Source of the DNA: Sipunculus nudus
Taxonomy: Eukaryota > Annelida > Sipuncula > Golfingiida > Sipunculidae
Assembly (NCBI GenBank): GCA_026874595.1
Contig: CM049307.1
Location: forward strand, 77,788,643 to 77,852,642
Length of the DNA: 64,000 nt
Direction of reading: 5' to 3'
The notes beneath the pieces were generated by a model, which was given only the letters and a program-made list of their open reading frames with translations, did not search any database and was not told the DNA's origin. Shown one piece after another: positions 24,729-38,400 of the stretch. The first letter of the stretch is position 1, and the number at the start of each line of letters is the position of its first letter. The translations under genes and the position numbers were made by a program.

Positions 24729-27700
24729 ATGGCCACGCCTCCATAGTTTAAACCCTGTGAAAAGCAAAATAAGCTGGTGCGCTGCTTTAGATGTCTACAA
24801 TAAAAATGTTGCTATAGGAACTGTCTAGACCTGAGTCGGTTCCCATTGAATGAAACTGTACTGAATTAATATCAAATCAGGCACCTGTGTTCTGTAGCCT
24901 AAGTTCTCAAGCTTACATCGGACATTGATACTCCATATTGATGTACAATAAATAATAAAAACGATCATGGTTGACACTCCTTACTTAAATGAGCAATACA
25001 ATTACAAAGTCACAGTCCCCTGGTGACAATCCGAACGGTACCTATAGATGGATATACAGGTCACGCAAACGTATTTCAAATCTCACTATTTTATTATATA
25101 CCAATTGCCTATGAAAAAGGAATATTAACATGATTTATGTAACAATACATAAAAGAGCCCAATTACTAGAGGGAAACATTTTCCACCAAAAAATATTGTG
25201 TGATTTGTTTAAAAGCTTTTGGCACATCTATCAGCACTGTCAACTCGGCAGTGAAGTCACACACTGGGAAATACCCTGTGACTAAAAATTCTTGATCTCA
25301 GAAAAAGCACAGTATTTCTGCCACTGCAATCCAAAATTTTTAGGAGAGCTTAAAAACAACATGCATTACTAGATCTGAGTTGTTCAGTCCATGATGTCAC
25401 CTGCCTAAGAGCCAATTAATAGGGGCAAAGTCTTAGATCTGGATGCCGTTCACACAACAAACACACGTGGAATATGTTTACTTAAACTACAAGGGAAGAG
25501 CTTATTGCTTATTGAACCTAAAATTTTGCAACGATCTTACGGAAATGAAATATGGTAAACATGATATGATAGAACATTGAGATTTTATATAGTCAAGTCA
25601 GTTGATGCATTTTCATTTGCAAAATCGGTTTTTAGCAAAATAAGGTATTAAACTGAATTTTTTATGAGTAAAAATGAATAATCACTTTAAACAAGAACCT
25701 CCCAACTGGCGTATTATTAGCAAACACATAATGGTTGTACTAGATGTCAGACATCACATTATAAATTTGATTTAGTCCTTTACCGAGCTAAGTGTTAAAC
25801 CTAAGGAATTATCCAACAATAAAAACTCTGATTGAAAACTAATTAAACAACAAATAATAGCCGGGTAAGGGACGAACCACAAGGGTTCTATTCATATCCC
25901 AACCAATTTAAATGCTGTAAGCAACAAATTAGTAATATTTTGTTCATTAAGAAATTACACAAATTGTGCATTTGTGCGCAAATTGTGTATTTTGATTCTA
26001 AAGTTACACCGTGATATCAAACGGAATCTTTTGTTAAAACATAATTAAAACTAGAATACTTTAAACGTTGCAAATTAATTACTCGACAGCCTGTCTTACC
26101 CTATCATATATCAGCAGCTTATTGGTTCTTACGAGAACCTAATACGCACTTGTTCAATTTATTAAACATATATACACAGAACTGCCCTGTAAACATGTAT
26201 GTTACCTTGATTAGACTGGATTTGAAATGAAACGATGTACCCGTGCGAGTGCAGAGGTTTGGTCCGAGCAACTCTGGTCTTCAATCAGATATAAATAAAT
26301 TTATTCTTTGACCATAGTATTTAAAAGGTTCAATTCACGCTTTTAATATTTATATGAGAAGTTGGATGTCGTGCAGTGACAGTTAACAAGGCAATTACCA
26401 TTTATAAATGTTCAAACTGCGCAGTTTGATTTGTTATTAGACCCAAACGTAGATATTTGAATACAATGCAATTGATCCGGCCTTACCTGTAAAACAATAT
26501 CTGTGTTTAAATATGCCCATAAAATAGAGACATTGCCTCGATAAAATAATTTAATTATCCCCCCCCCGGTCAAGATGGTATGCGATCACCCCGTGTGTGC
26601 TTGTGTTTGTATTTTTGTTCACAACAACATTACTTAAGCAATCATAAATTGAGACTAATGAAATTTTAAGGGAATTCAGAAAGATTTTGGTTTTCATATG
26701 AACCAGATTCAGTTATATTAGATAGTAAAATTCACATTTGTAAAGTCACTTATGCACAAGTGATTTGTTAATATGGCCGAATAAGTGAATGCAAACACGT
26801 GTCGGGGCACATCCTACAGTAGAGACCACCACATGGCGGAGGCTTGCATACCTTAGAATGCGAATTTCTAGTGTTGAAATGTTATATTTTCTACTGTTAT
26901 AGTTTTTATATGATAGCCCTTTGGATGCATGAATATCTCGACCAGTTAAGACCTTTCGAAAGGCTATGTTGTTGTGCAGTTCCCAAGTCCTCTCTGAGCC
27001 GTATCGTAGATAATCAATATTCTCTTTAAAACAAATCAACAATGAGAAAACAAGTGAAATTCAAACTGACCAACAAAAAAAAAAACAGAATTCTTTACAA
27101 GGCTTTTCTGAAATGTCAAGCTGCTTGTTAACAGTGTTAGAACATGTTCAAAGAATGCTTGTTGAAAATCTGATATAACAAACGTTTACGCTTCTGAAGC
27201 ACACGATGCTTTAAAGCTAACACAAGCAGATACTAAATATTTAACAAGTTACAAATAATTGATTTTAACTAAATTCTTCATGACTGTCCATTAACAATAT
27301 ACATTACCACTTTGAGGCATGCACCAAACCGGCTGAAGCGAATAAATATTTTTTTTTCACTCATTTAAAGGAGAAACATGCGTTAAATTAGTACACAAAT
27401 GTCAGGAACGGTCACACACTAATTAAAAGAATAATTAGACAGTTTGAACCTCCTTTCCTTAAAACAAACTGTCACCTTACATGAAAACACAGGGTACATC
27501 ATTTCAAGGGCAAAATCACCCAAGATAACCTTACGTTTTCCTATAAGTTGATCACTGAGACTCCGTTATGGAGACACGAGTACAAAAGCTGGAATGGAGC
27601 ACACTTGACGATTAATGGTACATAAAGGTGTCTCCTGCTTTAGCTGAACGAGCACCCCGACAATTACTGTTCCGGAAAGTTGTCTACTGCGGTTGCCGAT

Positions 27701-30700
27701 ATCCATACGTTTCTTGGTAAACAAGTAACAAAATATTTAGATCTATAATTTTTCCAAATATAAAGATGACCTACGCCCTTATCGATTACACCTATCCATA
27801 TAATTTCATCAGAGTAAGAAAATTTACATACCAGTTTTGCTTCAATAATGGAATTCGCTTTGTCACCTTAAAACATTCGTAGGACTGGATTGCACTTCTT
27901 CGTTCATATAAAGTTTCAGAAAAATAGATTCATTCGATTTTACATTGATTACATTCATTAGTAATTAGCAAGAATAAACAATTATACAAAATATATAACA
28001 GATCAAAATTAAAGACTGATCTCGACCTTGAATCCCATTAACACTATACAATGTACAAATATATATTCTTTCATTTCTACGTGTTTCGGAAAACCAAGGG
28101 TAACTTAGGGTGATTGTGCATATTTTCTGTACCCAGAATCCATTTAAAAAAATAAAAAATCATATCTTTTAACTTGATACAAGCTAGAGTTTCCTTCGCT
28201 GGGGGCAGTACCGTATTTTGTCGATATATATTGCTGCACTTTAAAATATCTTAAATAATTTACGTTCTCAAGGCTGGAAGGTCATGTCAAAAAAATTCAG
28301 TTCTTCTACCTTACATAAAACAAACACCTTGTATCGCCGATAAATAAATAACTTTGCGTCTAGGTGAACTCAATATGCCCTTGCATGATTCCAACAAGTC
28401 ACGTAATTGATTGTGGTGATACCCTCCAAGTAACGAAATCAACTGTTGGTGGCCAAACGAATATTTTATTTAGGCAGGTAAGGTACACGATAATGCTTAT
28501 TATATTAAGGCGGGAAGGCACACATTCCTCGTCAAAAACACCACTATTCCTAATATACAAGGTTTTATCAACCTGTGTCCACCTTTTTTTTCGGAGATCA
28601 GTTTAGTATAAGTTTGTAATTTTCAATAATTTCCCAGAACACTACATATGGAAGTGAAAACCTAATATGGCAATTACAAATTTTACAATAAAGCTCCAGT
28701 TTATGTTTCAAAACTGTTTCGTCTCTTCCCGATAATCTGTCAGATCAGATATGTCCCTGCATGAGTAGCCAACTTTGTTTAGGTGCTTATATTTTTTAGA
28801 CTGTTCAAATGACATCATCCAATCAAAAGTATGTTTTTGTATGTGACCAGTGGCCTTGACCGCCAAATGTTGGTCTGATATGTTGTAAAATATACTGATT
28901 TCTCATAATTTTAAATAATTCTCTTTCTGAAATAATCTATAAGCTAGGTATTTATTTACCTTGTTGAAAATTAGGTTCTTCAATTCTCTACCCTGCACTG
29001 TCAGGTTTTCCATTTAAAAGTAACAAAAACAATTTTTCATAGCTAGAAACAAATAGACATGAGGAGATGAAACGGACTATAATGCAAATTCCCTTCTATA
29101 AGGGTGACATGGCACCCTTTAAACTTAATGTTCCAAATAAGTATAACTTTTTCAATAATTATTATTTTTTCGGGCAAGGGGGCATTTCATATTGTTGTTT
29201 TTCTTATACGATTTAGTTTTTAACATCAATAACATCCTTTTATTTTACAGGAATGTAAATCAGGCACCAGAATGATAGCCTCTAAAGCTTCTTTTGGTTC
29301 TTTAATTGTTTGTGGAGTAATTTGTGATATATTCTTTATTCACCAAGCCACTTAAACACAAGGTATGCCGTGAGCTAACTGTTAGGGCAATACGCAATCC
29401 TTTTAATCGGTGAAAAGTTTGGCAGAGTGGGTTATGTTATTAAAACTAACATACGTCTGAAAATATTTGTTTGCTCACATATTTCTAATAGTGAAATGAA
29501 AGGTTGGATTAATATTTCTGTTATTAAGTATATATTTAGGTATTTTGCAATCTCTTACAGTGGTTGTAATTATAACAAATTTCATCCGATATCCTACCAT
29601 GTAATTCACTACCAGGCGGCTGAAAAATAAGCCTAGTCCGAATTTTCATGATAATTTGTGATAGGTTATTGTGTTAACATTTATTAAAGAGCATACCAGC
29701 TTTAAATTTGGATTTTGCCGATACATTCAGTTTTCTGGTCTGATATTTACCCTGTTTTGTATACATTGTGACTCGTCCGTTTTCACACATCTTTCCATGA
29801 ACAATTTTTATTTGACTTGCAATAAGACAGGAGAGTGACATTTTAATTATCTTCCCTGATTAACTTTACATATCTAAATTGTAATTTTAACCACATCGTT
29901 TTTATCATATCCCCTAAACATTGTTTGTTCCATGTTATCAAGGATTTCCAGCAAACGTTTAATCTGTTAGCAAATGAAAGCACCAGTGGTATTCTTCAAA
30001 AGAATTTTATAGATGAAAATAAATCCTTTATGTACGTATTCAATAATGTTTCAATAATTGTGGTAAACAGAATAAAATAACAAATATTTGGATGATATAT
30101 TTAACTATATACAATTTGTAATCTTTTAATAATAAAATATTTTTCAAACGTTAAAGAAATTTATAGGTCCACTCGTGCATTAAGCGATAACAAAATTACA
30201 ACAAAATGATTTAGAAGTATATAAAATACGGTCCTATCCATTGCTTGCTCTGCATTTAGCCTAAATTCAACGATCAATATATGAATTGCATTCAGTTTGC
30301 CAACACCCACAAGTCCGGTTGAACGGTTAACCTTGAAAGGAATCTTCCATTTTGCTAGATCACAGCAAGAGCTTAATCAGATATGAACTTTATATAAATA
30401 TTTTTCGACGTAAAACTCTATATTATAAGAACTTGTGAGATTTTTTTTTATGAATGAATGAAACAGAGATAAATAGAACAATAAAGATCACAGTATTTCA
30501 TATCACATATATGCAACGTAGGGTGTCTTGGTCTTAGCAAGGCACACGGGAATTACACAAAATTGGTTGTAGTGAATACAATATATTAGTATGCACCATT
30601 AGTAACGCTTAAACAGGCGCAATATCGTGCCAAACCAGGTTTTATAACATTACCATGGGTATTCCCACATGAAATACAACGTATGGACGATATTGATCAC

Positions 30701-32138
30701 ATGATAAGATTCCCTTTTCGTTCCTAAACAGTTGTCAGCTCTCATAGTGTGCATTATAAAGTGCACGTGCCAGTAGCGACCGTTTGTGGCTAAATGTGAG
30801 TTAAACATGTGATGTCAAAACTGTACAGACTTTTAAAACAGTCTTCCTTGATTAAATTGGAATTGTGGTCATTTCATATTACCCTGCCCTGTCATGTTCC
30901 TATCTACTTCATGTTTACTTACCATTAGATCACTTAACATCAAATAAGAGCATGGTTTAATTTGTGACCAACACCTAACACTCTATCGTCTGGGCGGTTA
31001 ACGTATTTAATCCATCACAACGTTGTATAGGGGCCTAATGTGGTTTTGGAGGACAGGGATGTTGGCCGATTACAATGCAGTGAGCGTACAATTCAATTAC
31101 AGCATAAGAAGGCTATCAAAAGTTTCATCTTGCCTTGTAGTCGGTGTTTATTACATCGTTATATATAGACTTTCTCACACTACGGCTTGCAGCAAAAAGA
31201 GGAAACTGGTTTATTTATTTATTCTTTTACATTTTTTACGTTTCCTTTCTGGATTTGATTGTGAGGATTACCTAGTACGTGTGGCTTCCTGCTTTAGGTA
31301 TTGCTATAAACGTTTGCCCAAAAATTCTCAGAAGCGATCCCGGGTGAAAATGATTAAATATGACCACCGTGAACCAATTGAACCTTTATAAACCTGTCGC
31401 ATGCGGGACAGAGAAATATGACATTTCAATTTACATCCCTGTATAACTCTACATAAGCAGCAAATTTAACCATTAAACACAGACACACATTCCCTGGTTA
31501 TAAGGGTGTGGATCCACACTGAAGAAGGAAGTTTATGATAGATCATCGCACAACGTGACAACAGAAAGCATTAGACCCAACAGTCAGTTGGAGACATGAG
31601 ACTTACCAAGAAGCGGTAAATAACAGGGTTTCATCAAGCTATAAGTTTCTGAAACTGCCTAATTTCTTAATTTCAACGACAAACTGCAATTGAGGTATTT
31701 CCTCTACTGATCCAGGTATCATATCGTATTGCGAACTTGAAGAATTCCTCTTCCGTAACTGACAAGGGATTGATCAGATCATTTGGCGGGAAAAGATGCA
31801 TTCTTAAATGTTCTCCTATCTTTCCAGTTTTCAGGCTACCAACCAAAGATACGAGTATGCAGGCAAAATGATCAAGACTGTGGAAGGATCAAAATACATG
31901 AAATGAATGTGTTTTTATCGAGGGCATAACTGATATGTTTCTTGCTTGTACCCTGATGACAATACACAGGAAGCTGCTAAATACTGTCGGAATCCTTAAG
32001 AGTTTCCTTCTGATCCCTGGTGTTTTCCAGAGTGAACAACACCGCGAAACCGATCACATAAATGGCGCTCAAATGTTGTAAGGATTAATGTAGAGCCACA
32101 CTAAACAATAGATATGGTTTTTGCTATTTATGTCGCTG

Positions 32139-32190
<52 letters not shown>

Positions 32191-32512
32191 CCCTACAGAC
32201 AACATTAAGGGGACCATCCTTTTTTTTAGACATTTGTGGAACAACAATGGGAATATATATATGAATTCATATGGGAAAAGGAAGCCAAAATGGCATAACT
32301 TGGTCTTGAACATGTGAAAATATGTCACCATAATTTTCACATAATGGTTACTAATGCGACTAAATGTTTAATGTTACTAAATCGACCAATTTTTTTTTAT
32401 CACTAAAAATTGTTGACATATTAGGGGGCCACATATGGTCCCCCTAATCATGGGCGGTGCCCCTATTGTAGCGTTTTAAAGAAGACTGGTCTACCTAATG
32501 ACTAGAATAGAC

Positions 32513-32576
<64 letters not shown>

Positions 32577-32867
32577 CTTTTAAATAAAAAGCCTGTGCGA
32601 TTCGAAAGGTCGTGTGTTATCAAAAAAGTTATTCTAAAAGGCATCCCTCTTTCTTTTTTACATAAGACATAAACCACACATACCTATGTCAGAACCCTGA
32701 AAAGGGTATGTTTATCCAATAAGAACAATATGCAATATCAGTATAACTATGCCTTCGTATTTAGATTACATCTCCTGGCGCCATGATCTACAAAACATGT
32801 AATATGTGATAAGTAACACACCAAGGATTATACAAGAAATAGTGTATCAAGTGTACAATTCTTTTTG
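24729..32867. other. AT-rich host DNA without recognised genes
   Basis: Base composition falls sharply from about 24,750. All ORFs here are short and AT-driven. A C tract occurs near 26,559. (AT)n tracts lie at 32141-32189 and 32514-32571. I see no exon, repeat family or RNA gene I can name. Confidence 0.6.
32141..32571. repeat. Two (AT)n microsatellites
   Basis: Pure alternating AT runs lie at 32141-32189 and 32514-32571. Similar runs occur at 35422-35470, 40884-40934 and 43929-43977. A (CT)n followed by (AT)n compound lies at 44139-44200 and a (GA)n tract at 34868-34898. Confidence 0.95.
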
Positions 32868-34865
32868 TTATCTAATTGTTATCGAGATCCGACTCGCACT
32901 TAAGGCATTCCAAAAGTTATTAAATTCATACCAAAACCGTAATGTATATCGGCAGAAGAAAAACCTGTGCTCCAGAGAACCAATACTGTTATTACAATAG
33001 TCATAGTCACTACTATCTACTAGTTTCATTTTGTATAATTTCCCTCTAAATGGGATTATTCGGTGGTCGAACTTGAAATGAAAATCTAGGGATTTTGTAG
33101 AATATAAGTATCTGTTGGGTTGACTAATATATATAATGAATTGTTCATTAGATATATCATACAGATTTTGCCAATATGAAAGAGCAGTTGATTCTTGATA
33201 TTTTATTTTTATTAGTGTGTTATACAGGACTTTACATTTAATCTGTAAAACAGAACCAGTTTCAGATGACACCTCGCCCGACGTTTTGCTTGATGTGCAA
33301 ATTTCTAAATTTGTCTTTTCTTGGATTAAAAGTGTTTTCCATTGTTTTGGAATTGGTTTAGTCAAACTATACACTTTGAGAAATTTTGTATTTAAAATAT
33401 ATCTCTGTTTCAAGTCTGAGGCCTTCAAGAAATATCCTTGCTCATTGACAATGTCTTTTATCCTCTTTATACCATATTTATACCAGTGTTTGTAGAATAT
33501 ACTTTTCTTAAGAATATTGATAAATGGATTGTGCCATATTATTTCCTGTTTTAAGTGCTCAATGTTTGTTGGCGGGAATCTCGATTTGAAATCTTCTACA
33601 GCATTAATAATGGCCCTATATAACGGTGGGATGCTGGGTAGGAGTATGAGGCTACAGCAACTCAAAAATAAATCTTTTACATTCATGTTATTATTTCCAA
33701 GATATAAATTTATAAAATTTTCTATAACAGGCAGTGAACCGTTAACATTTTTTTACCCAATTAAGTTTTAGTGCCTTTTCTTGTGGCAATTTTATATATC
33801 CTTCGCTTATTGTTTTTATCATGACATTATATTTGATTTTTGGTGTTGATTTGTTCCATATGAATGCCTTTGTAAGTTTTTATATTTCATTTAAATATGT
33901 ATCTGTTATATGGTAAACTGACATACAGTAAATTATTTGAGATGGTCCTAGAGTTTTTGTTATTAAAGTTCTTCCTCGAAGGGAAAGTGCTTTGCATTGC
34001 TAGATATTAAACTTATTTTTCATATTTTTCTATTTTTTCTTTTATATTATGTTCCATTCTTTCATGTTCATTGTCACATATAATAATACCAAGTGTTTTA
34101 AATTTCCCCTTAAACCATCTGACTGGGAGGTCACCATCTTCCTTACCTACTCTGCTTTCTATCCACCTAGCCTCTGTCTTATCCATATTTACTTTCATAC
34201 CAGATTACAATTCAAAGGATGTTAATGTTTCGAGTACCTTTTTCCCGGATTCTACATCCGCCACAAAGCACGTCGTATCATACGCGAATTGAGAAAGTTT
34301 TACCTGAATGTTATTCATAGAAATGCCCTTAATCATTCTATTATTTCTGATGTTAATAGCTAACAATTCTACCGAAAGAACAAATAAAATAGGCGAAAGT
34401 GGACATCCCTGCCGGACTCCACGTTGTATCATAAAAGCGCGGTGAAAAATACCCATTATTTTGTACGCAACTGCTCGTATCAGTGTATAATATATTAAAC
34501 CATCTGCATAACAGATCCGGTATATTATATTCATTTAGCGTGTTCCATAAAAAATCCCAAAAAAAGGTATCAAAAGCCTTTTCCAGGTCAAGTGATAGGA
34601 GAATATTAGCAGACTGTGTTGATGCTGATATGGTGATTATATCCTGTATGATTCTTATATTCTCCTCAATATCGCGTCCCGGGACGAATCCTGTTTGGTT
34701 GGGATGTATTAATTTTGTTAAGTATGGTTTTAGTCTATTTGAAATATCCTTTGCTATAATCTTATAATCAACAGGAAGCAGGGATAAAGTCAGCCGCCAA
34801 TTTTTATAGTTGTTTCAAGTCTTTATCCTTTTTGGATTGTAGGGATATAATTTCACGTTTTTGTT

Positions 34866-34901
<36 letters not shown>

Positions 34902-35290
34902 TACGTCATAAGAGTATTTTACACATTGATAAAATATATCCAAAATATCCTTCCAAACAAATAAATAGAACTCCGACGTAAAACCATCTGGACCAGGACT
35001 TTTATTCGGTTCTAATTGTTTCAGTGCTTTAAACAATTCATGAAGGGTTAAAGGTTTATTGATTTCGTTTATTTCAGATGGGTTTAATTTCGGAGTGTTG
35101 GTTTGGGTGAAAAATGGACAATTGTCTCTCTGTATTGTTTTGTTACCTTTAGATTTGTATGAATTGCGATAAAAGTCCTTAAATTCCTGTAATATTTCTG
35201 ATTGGTCACTGATAGGTTTTCTATTCTTCTCGGTTAGAGAAATTAATTTTGAAGTGTACTTCCTTCTTTCTTAAGAAAAGAAAAACTTTC
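32868..35290 (-). mobile_element. Inactivated L1-like LINE (ORF2 reverse transcriptase remnant)
   Basis: Reading the minus strand from high to low coordinates gives reverse-transcriptase pieces in the right order: NKSPGPDGFTSEFY (about 34985), HPNQTGFVPGRDIEENIR and LSLDLEKAFDT (about 34590-34710, with frame breaks), GVRQGCPLSPILFVLSVELL (about 34400), and the palm motif FAYDTT (about 34274-34285). LINE C-terminal domains (WHNPFINILKK, IPKQWKTLL, CxxxxGSLEHRFFFC) follow at 32868-33686. The catalytic motif normally reads FADD; here an Asp is Tyr, and stops and frameshifts split the ORF, so it is dead. A (GA)n tract interrupts it at 34868-34898. The endonuclease part is not seen. Confidence 0.85.
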
Positions 35291-35419
35291 GAATTTATTT
35301 TTACCTACACTTTGACCACAGACTAACACGGCTATACCATTAATTAACAAAAGAATTAATATACAAAACATTTAATTATTTTAACATAGCAACGGATACC
35401 CAACCTAAAATGCCGGGTT

Positions 35420-35473
<54 letters not shown>

Positions 35474-35554
35474 TATGGGTGCGATGTTCAATGACTAAGT
35501 TAACGTCTTAAAGGTGTCAATGTCATCCGTTAAAAGTTACCCTTTCTGCGGCCC

Positions 35555-36150
35555 CATGAGAAAAGCTGCCCTTACCAAGTAATGGACCGAGTTGCCTTTA
35601 GTTTAATGTGGTGAAGAAGAGATGGTGTGATTTTGGATTGCGCACTCATCACTTTGGCACTCAGACACAAAAGAAAACATTAGGCAGTGGCTAAACAACT
35701 AGGAGTATGTATTACAATAAATTTAAAAGAAGTAAATGATTCAAAACCACCTACAGGATAGTGTTCACGGCCTGTTTCGCCTCACACCACATTAAAAGCA
35801 CTGGTTGCACACTAAAATGCACTAAATAATCCTTACATATGTATGCGGCCCTCCCAGACTACTGCCCTGGAGGCTCATTTATATTTATAAGACTAATACA
35901 AATCTCGAAAATTCTTCGTGTCTAAGAATAATTTATATTCATAAGCGTGCTGAATAATAAATAGGCTGGAAACAATGCCCGTAGTACAAAAACCTACCTC
36001 GCGTAAGGTGACCTCTATTGAATTCCCCCTTTGTGTCTCAAAATAGTACTCTATGCGGCGACCCCGGCCTACTTTCAACACATAACAACAAAACAACAAG
36101 TTATTTTTCAGAAAAAAAGGAGGTCTTGGTCTATAGATACAAGAGTATAC
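35555..36150 (+). repeat. Dispersed repeat, copy 1 (diverged)
   Basis: It shares landmarks with the copies at 56568 and 62655: a GCTGCCCTTACCAAG start, TTTAATGTGGTGAAG, a GGCAGTGGCTAA block and a CTCATTTATATTTATAAG block. It is the most diverged of the three and lacks the GGCGGCACTGGAC minisatellite part. Confidence 0.6.
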
Positions 36151-36656
36151 ACATCTTCTAAGATTTAAACAGCTGTAACCCAATTACCTTACATAATTAA
36201 CTTAATTAACCTAATTATCATAATTAAGGTATTTGTATTGGCGGCTTTAATCACATAATTATAACTTCATTATTTTACATCACATACTTGTTGAATCTGT
36301 TAAATAAACTTAAGTGCATAACACAGAAAACAGTAAACTAAATGAAAATATCAAAAAGTTTTGGAACATATTTCCTTTATACTGACAAGATCCAGTGGGT
36401 TTTAGTGGTATTTTCAGTGAAAATCCTGTAATCAAAAACATTACAGGAGATACAATATGATTTTGCAAAATACCTGCATGTTCATCCAAATTCCAATTTC
36501 AGAACATATTAACACACTACAATCAATCAATCATTCAATAGATAAATGAATTATTAATGATATACCCCAATATTGAATATGTCTGTTAAAAAGTCATTTT
36601 ATATAATTTTCTCTTAATTTAAAACCTTGATATACATTTGCTGCATATCTGATTAT

Positions 36657-38400
36657 TTAAGTTAAAACCCTAATAAAATTTTCCTTGTTTGGTGCATGTA
36701 GACCCTTTTTCAAATATGCTTTCCTAAAATCATCATATAATAAAAATTCGTGTACAAAAAGGAACTCATCCTCTTTTAGATTGAAACCATTAAATACTAA
36801 GTTAATACAAAACTTTTTCGTATACCTTTCCTTTTCAATCATCAAATCATGACAACAACATGTCAATCTAGCTAGCGTTTTTTTTTTTTTTTTGTTTTTT
36901 TTAGGCTTAGTATTTGGCACACACTAAATATTTCTCCATTTAGAGAATATATTAAAAAGTACCATATAAATTAAATTTAGTATTTGAAGCTACATCACAA
37001 GTCCATTTTTATGCTGCCATATCAATTATCCTTTCCTTTATTTTAACCAAAAATAGTCTAATGTCTCCTACTTCTAGATTCTTGCACACATACCCAAAAC
37101 ATGCCCTGCATATTATGTTTCTAACATGAATACCCATGTTTGTTTTACATTCATATCTAGATTAAACAGTATATTATATAAGCGTTTAGGATATGTATTA
37201 TTCTCATAAGGTAGTAGTTTTGTCCAATATTTTAGAAAACTTACTAACTGACTGACATACATTTGATGCCCTCCAAAGCTCCCCATGATGCTGCATTTGA
37301 TACTGTAGAGCTAATTTTTAAGATGTACTTTCGAAATTTATATTGCAACTTTTCATTTATTTCACATCTTTTACAGCCCCACAGTACTGAACCATATAAT
37401 AAAACCAGTGTGACCATAGAATCCAATTGATGAAAAAAGCTGGCTCACTGATAAACAACTATATTTCCTATAAAAGTCACTTCTCTTTCCGCCTGTGTTG
37501 CCTGCGTTTTACACCATGACAATGTACTTGTAAATATTACCCCTAAGGATCTGTAGTCATTTACCGTTTCAATTTGAGTATTTTGATAGTGCAATCTATC
37601 TTATTATAAAATGGTCCCCCGTGTCAAAAAACATAATTTTTGTCTTTCCTATATTAACTTCTAAGCCATAATTGACAGAAAAACTTTATCAATTAAGCAT
37701 ACTAAAATGAACAGCGTACATTAATGTCATTGATTTTGGGTAATATTCATTAATGTACTATGATATTTTGTTTTATTTATTTGTCCTTAAAATACATTTA
37801 TGAATAAGTAAAACAGGAGAGGACTAACCATGCATCCTTTTCGAGTGCCGTTAGTACATTTATAATAATCTTTCCTCTGTAAGCATAAATGTTTTAATTT
37901 GACTAATCATTGATTGCAGTTTCTGTTACACTTTCCTTTTTATCACAAATTTAAATAATACATACCACAATAAATAATGTTGTAGACTATCAAAAACAGT
38001 TGAATATCCATCCTATAGCCAGCTTGTTTTTCACATAATAATCCAGCTTTATCAACAAAAATCTGAAGTCTCCTTGTCAATAATTTGTAAACAGGTTTCC
38101 TACGATATTAACTACCTCTATCATTTTTCGGATCTGTGGTGGAACCCTTTTTGCGAATTGGTTCAATAACTGCTTCGCTCCAACAGGCCGGAAAACACTA
38201 TACTCTGACATGCTATTAAATAATTGAAAAATGTGAGCTGACATGTAACTATATGTATCTTTCATTATGCCTATCGTTATTTCTTTAGGTCCTGGGGCTT
38301 TTCTTCTTTTCATTTCATATATGAAATTTCTGTACTTCATGAGGTGTTATAATTCCTTCAAGCTCTGTATCATTTTCAATTTCAAATATATTCTTTAAAT
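36657..38400 (-). mobile_element. Degenerate non-LTR retrotransposon, family 2, minus copy
   Basis: Minus-strand fragments include RRKAPGPKEITIGIMKDTY (about 38280), a reverse-transcriptase N-terminal motif, and VLLYGSVLWGCKRCE with QYKFRKYILKISS (about 37300-37400), the C-terminal motif following reverse transcriptase in such elements. They are separated by frame breaks. The same motifs occur in the plus-strand copy at 48.3-50.2 kb, so both belong to one family. Confidence 0.75.
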
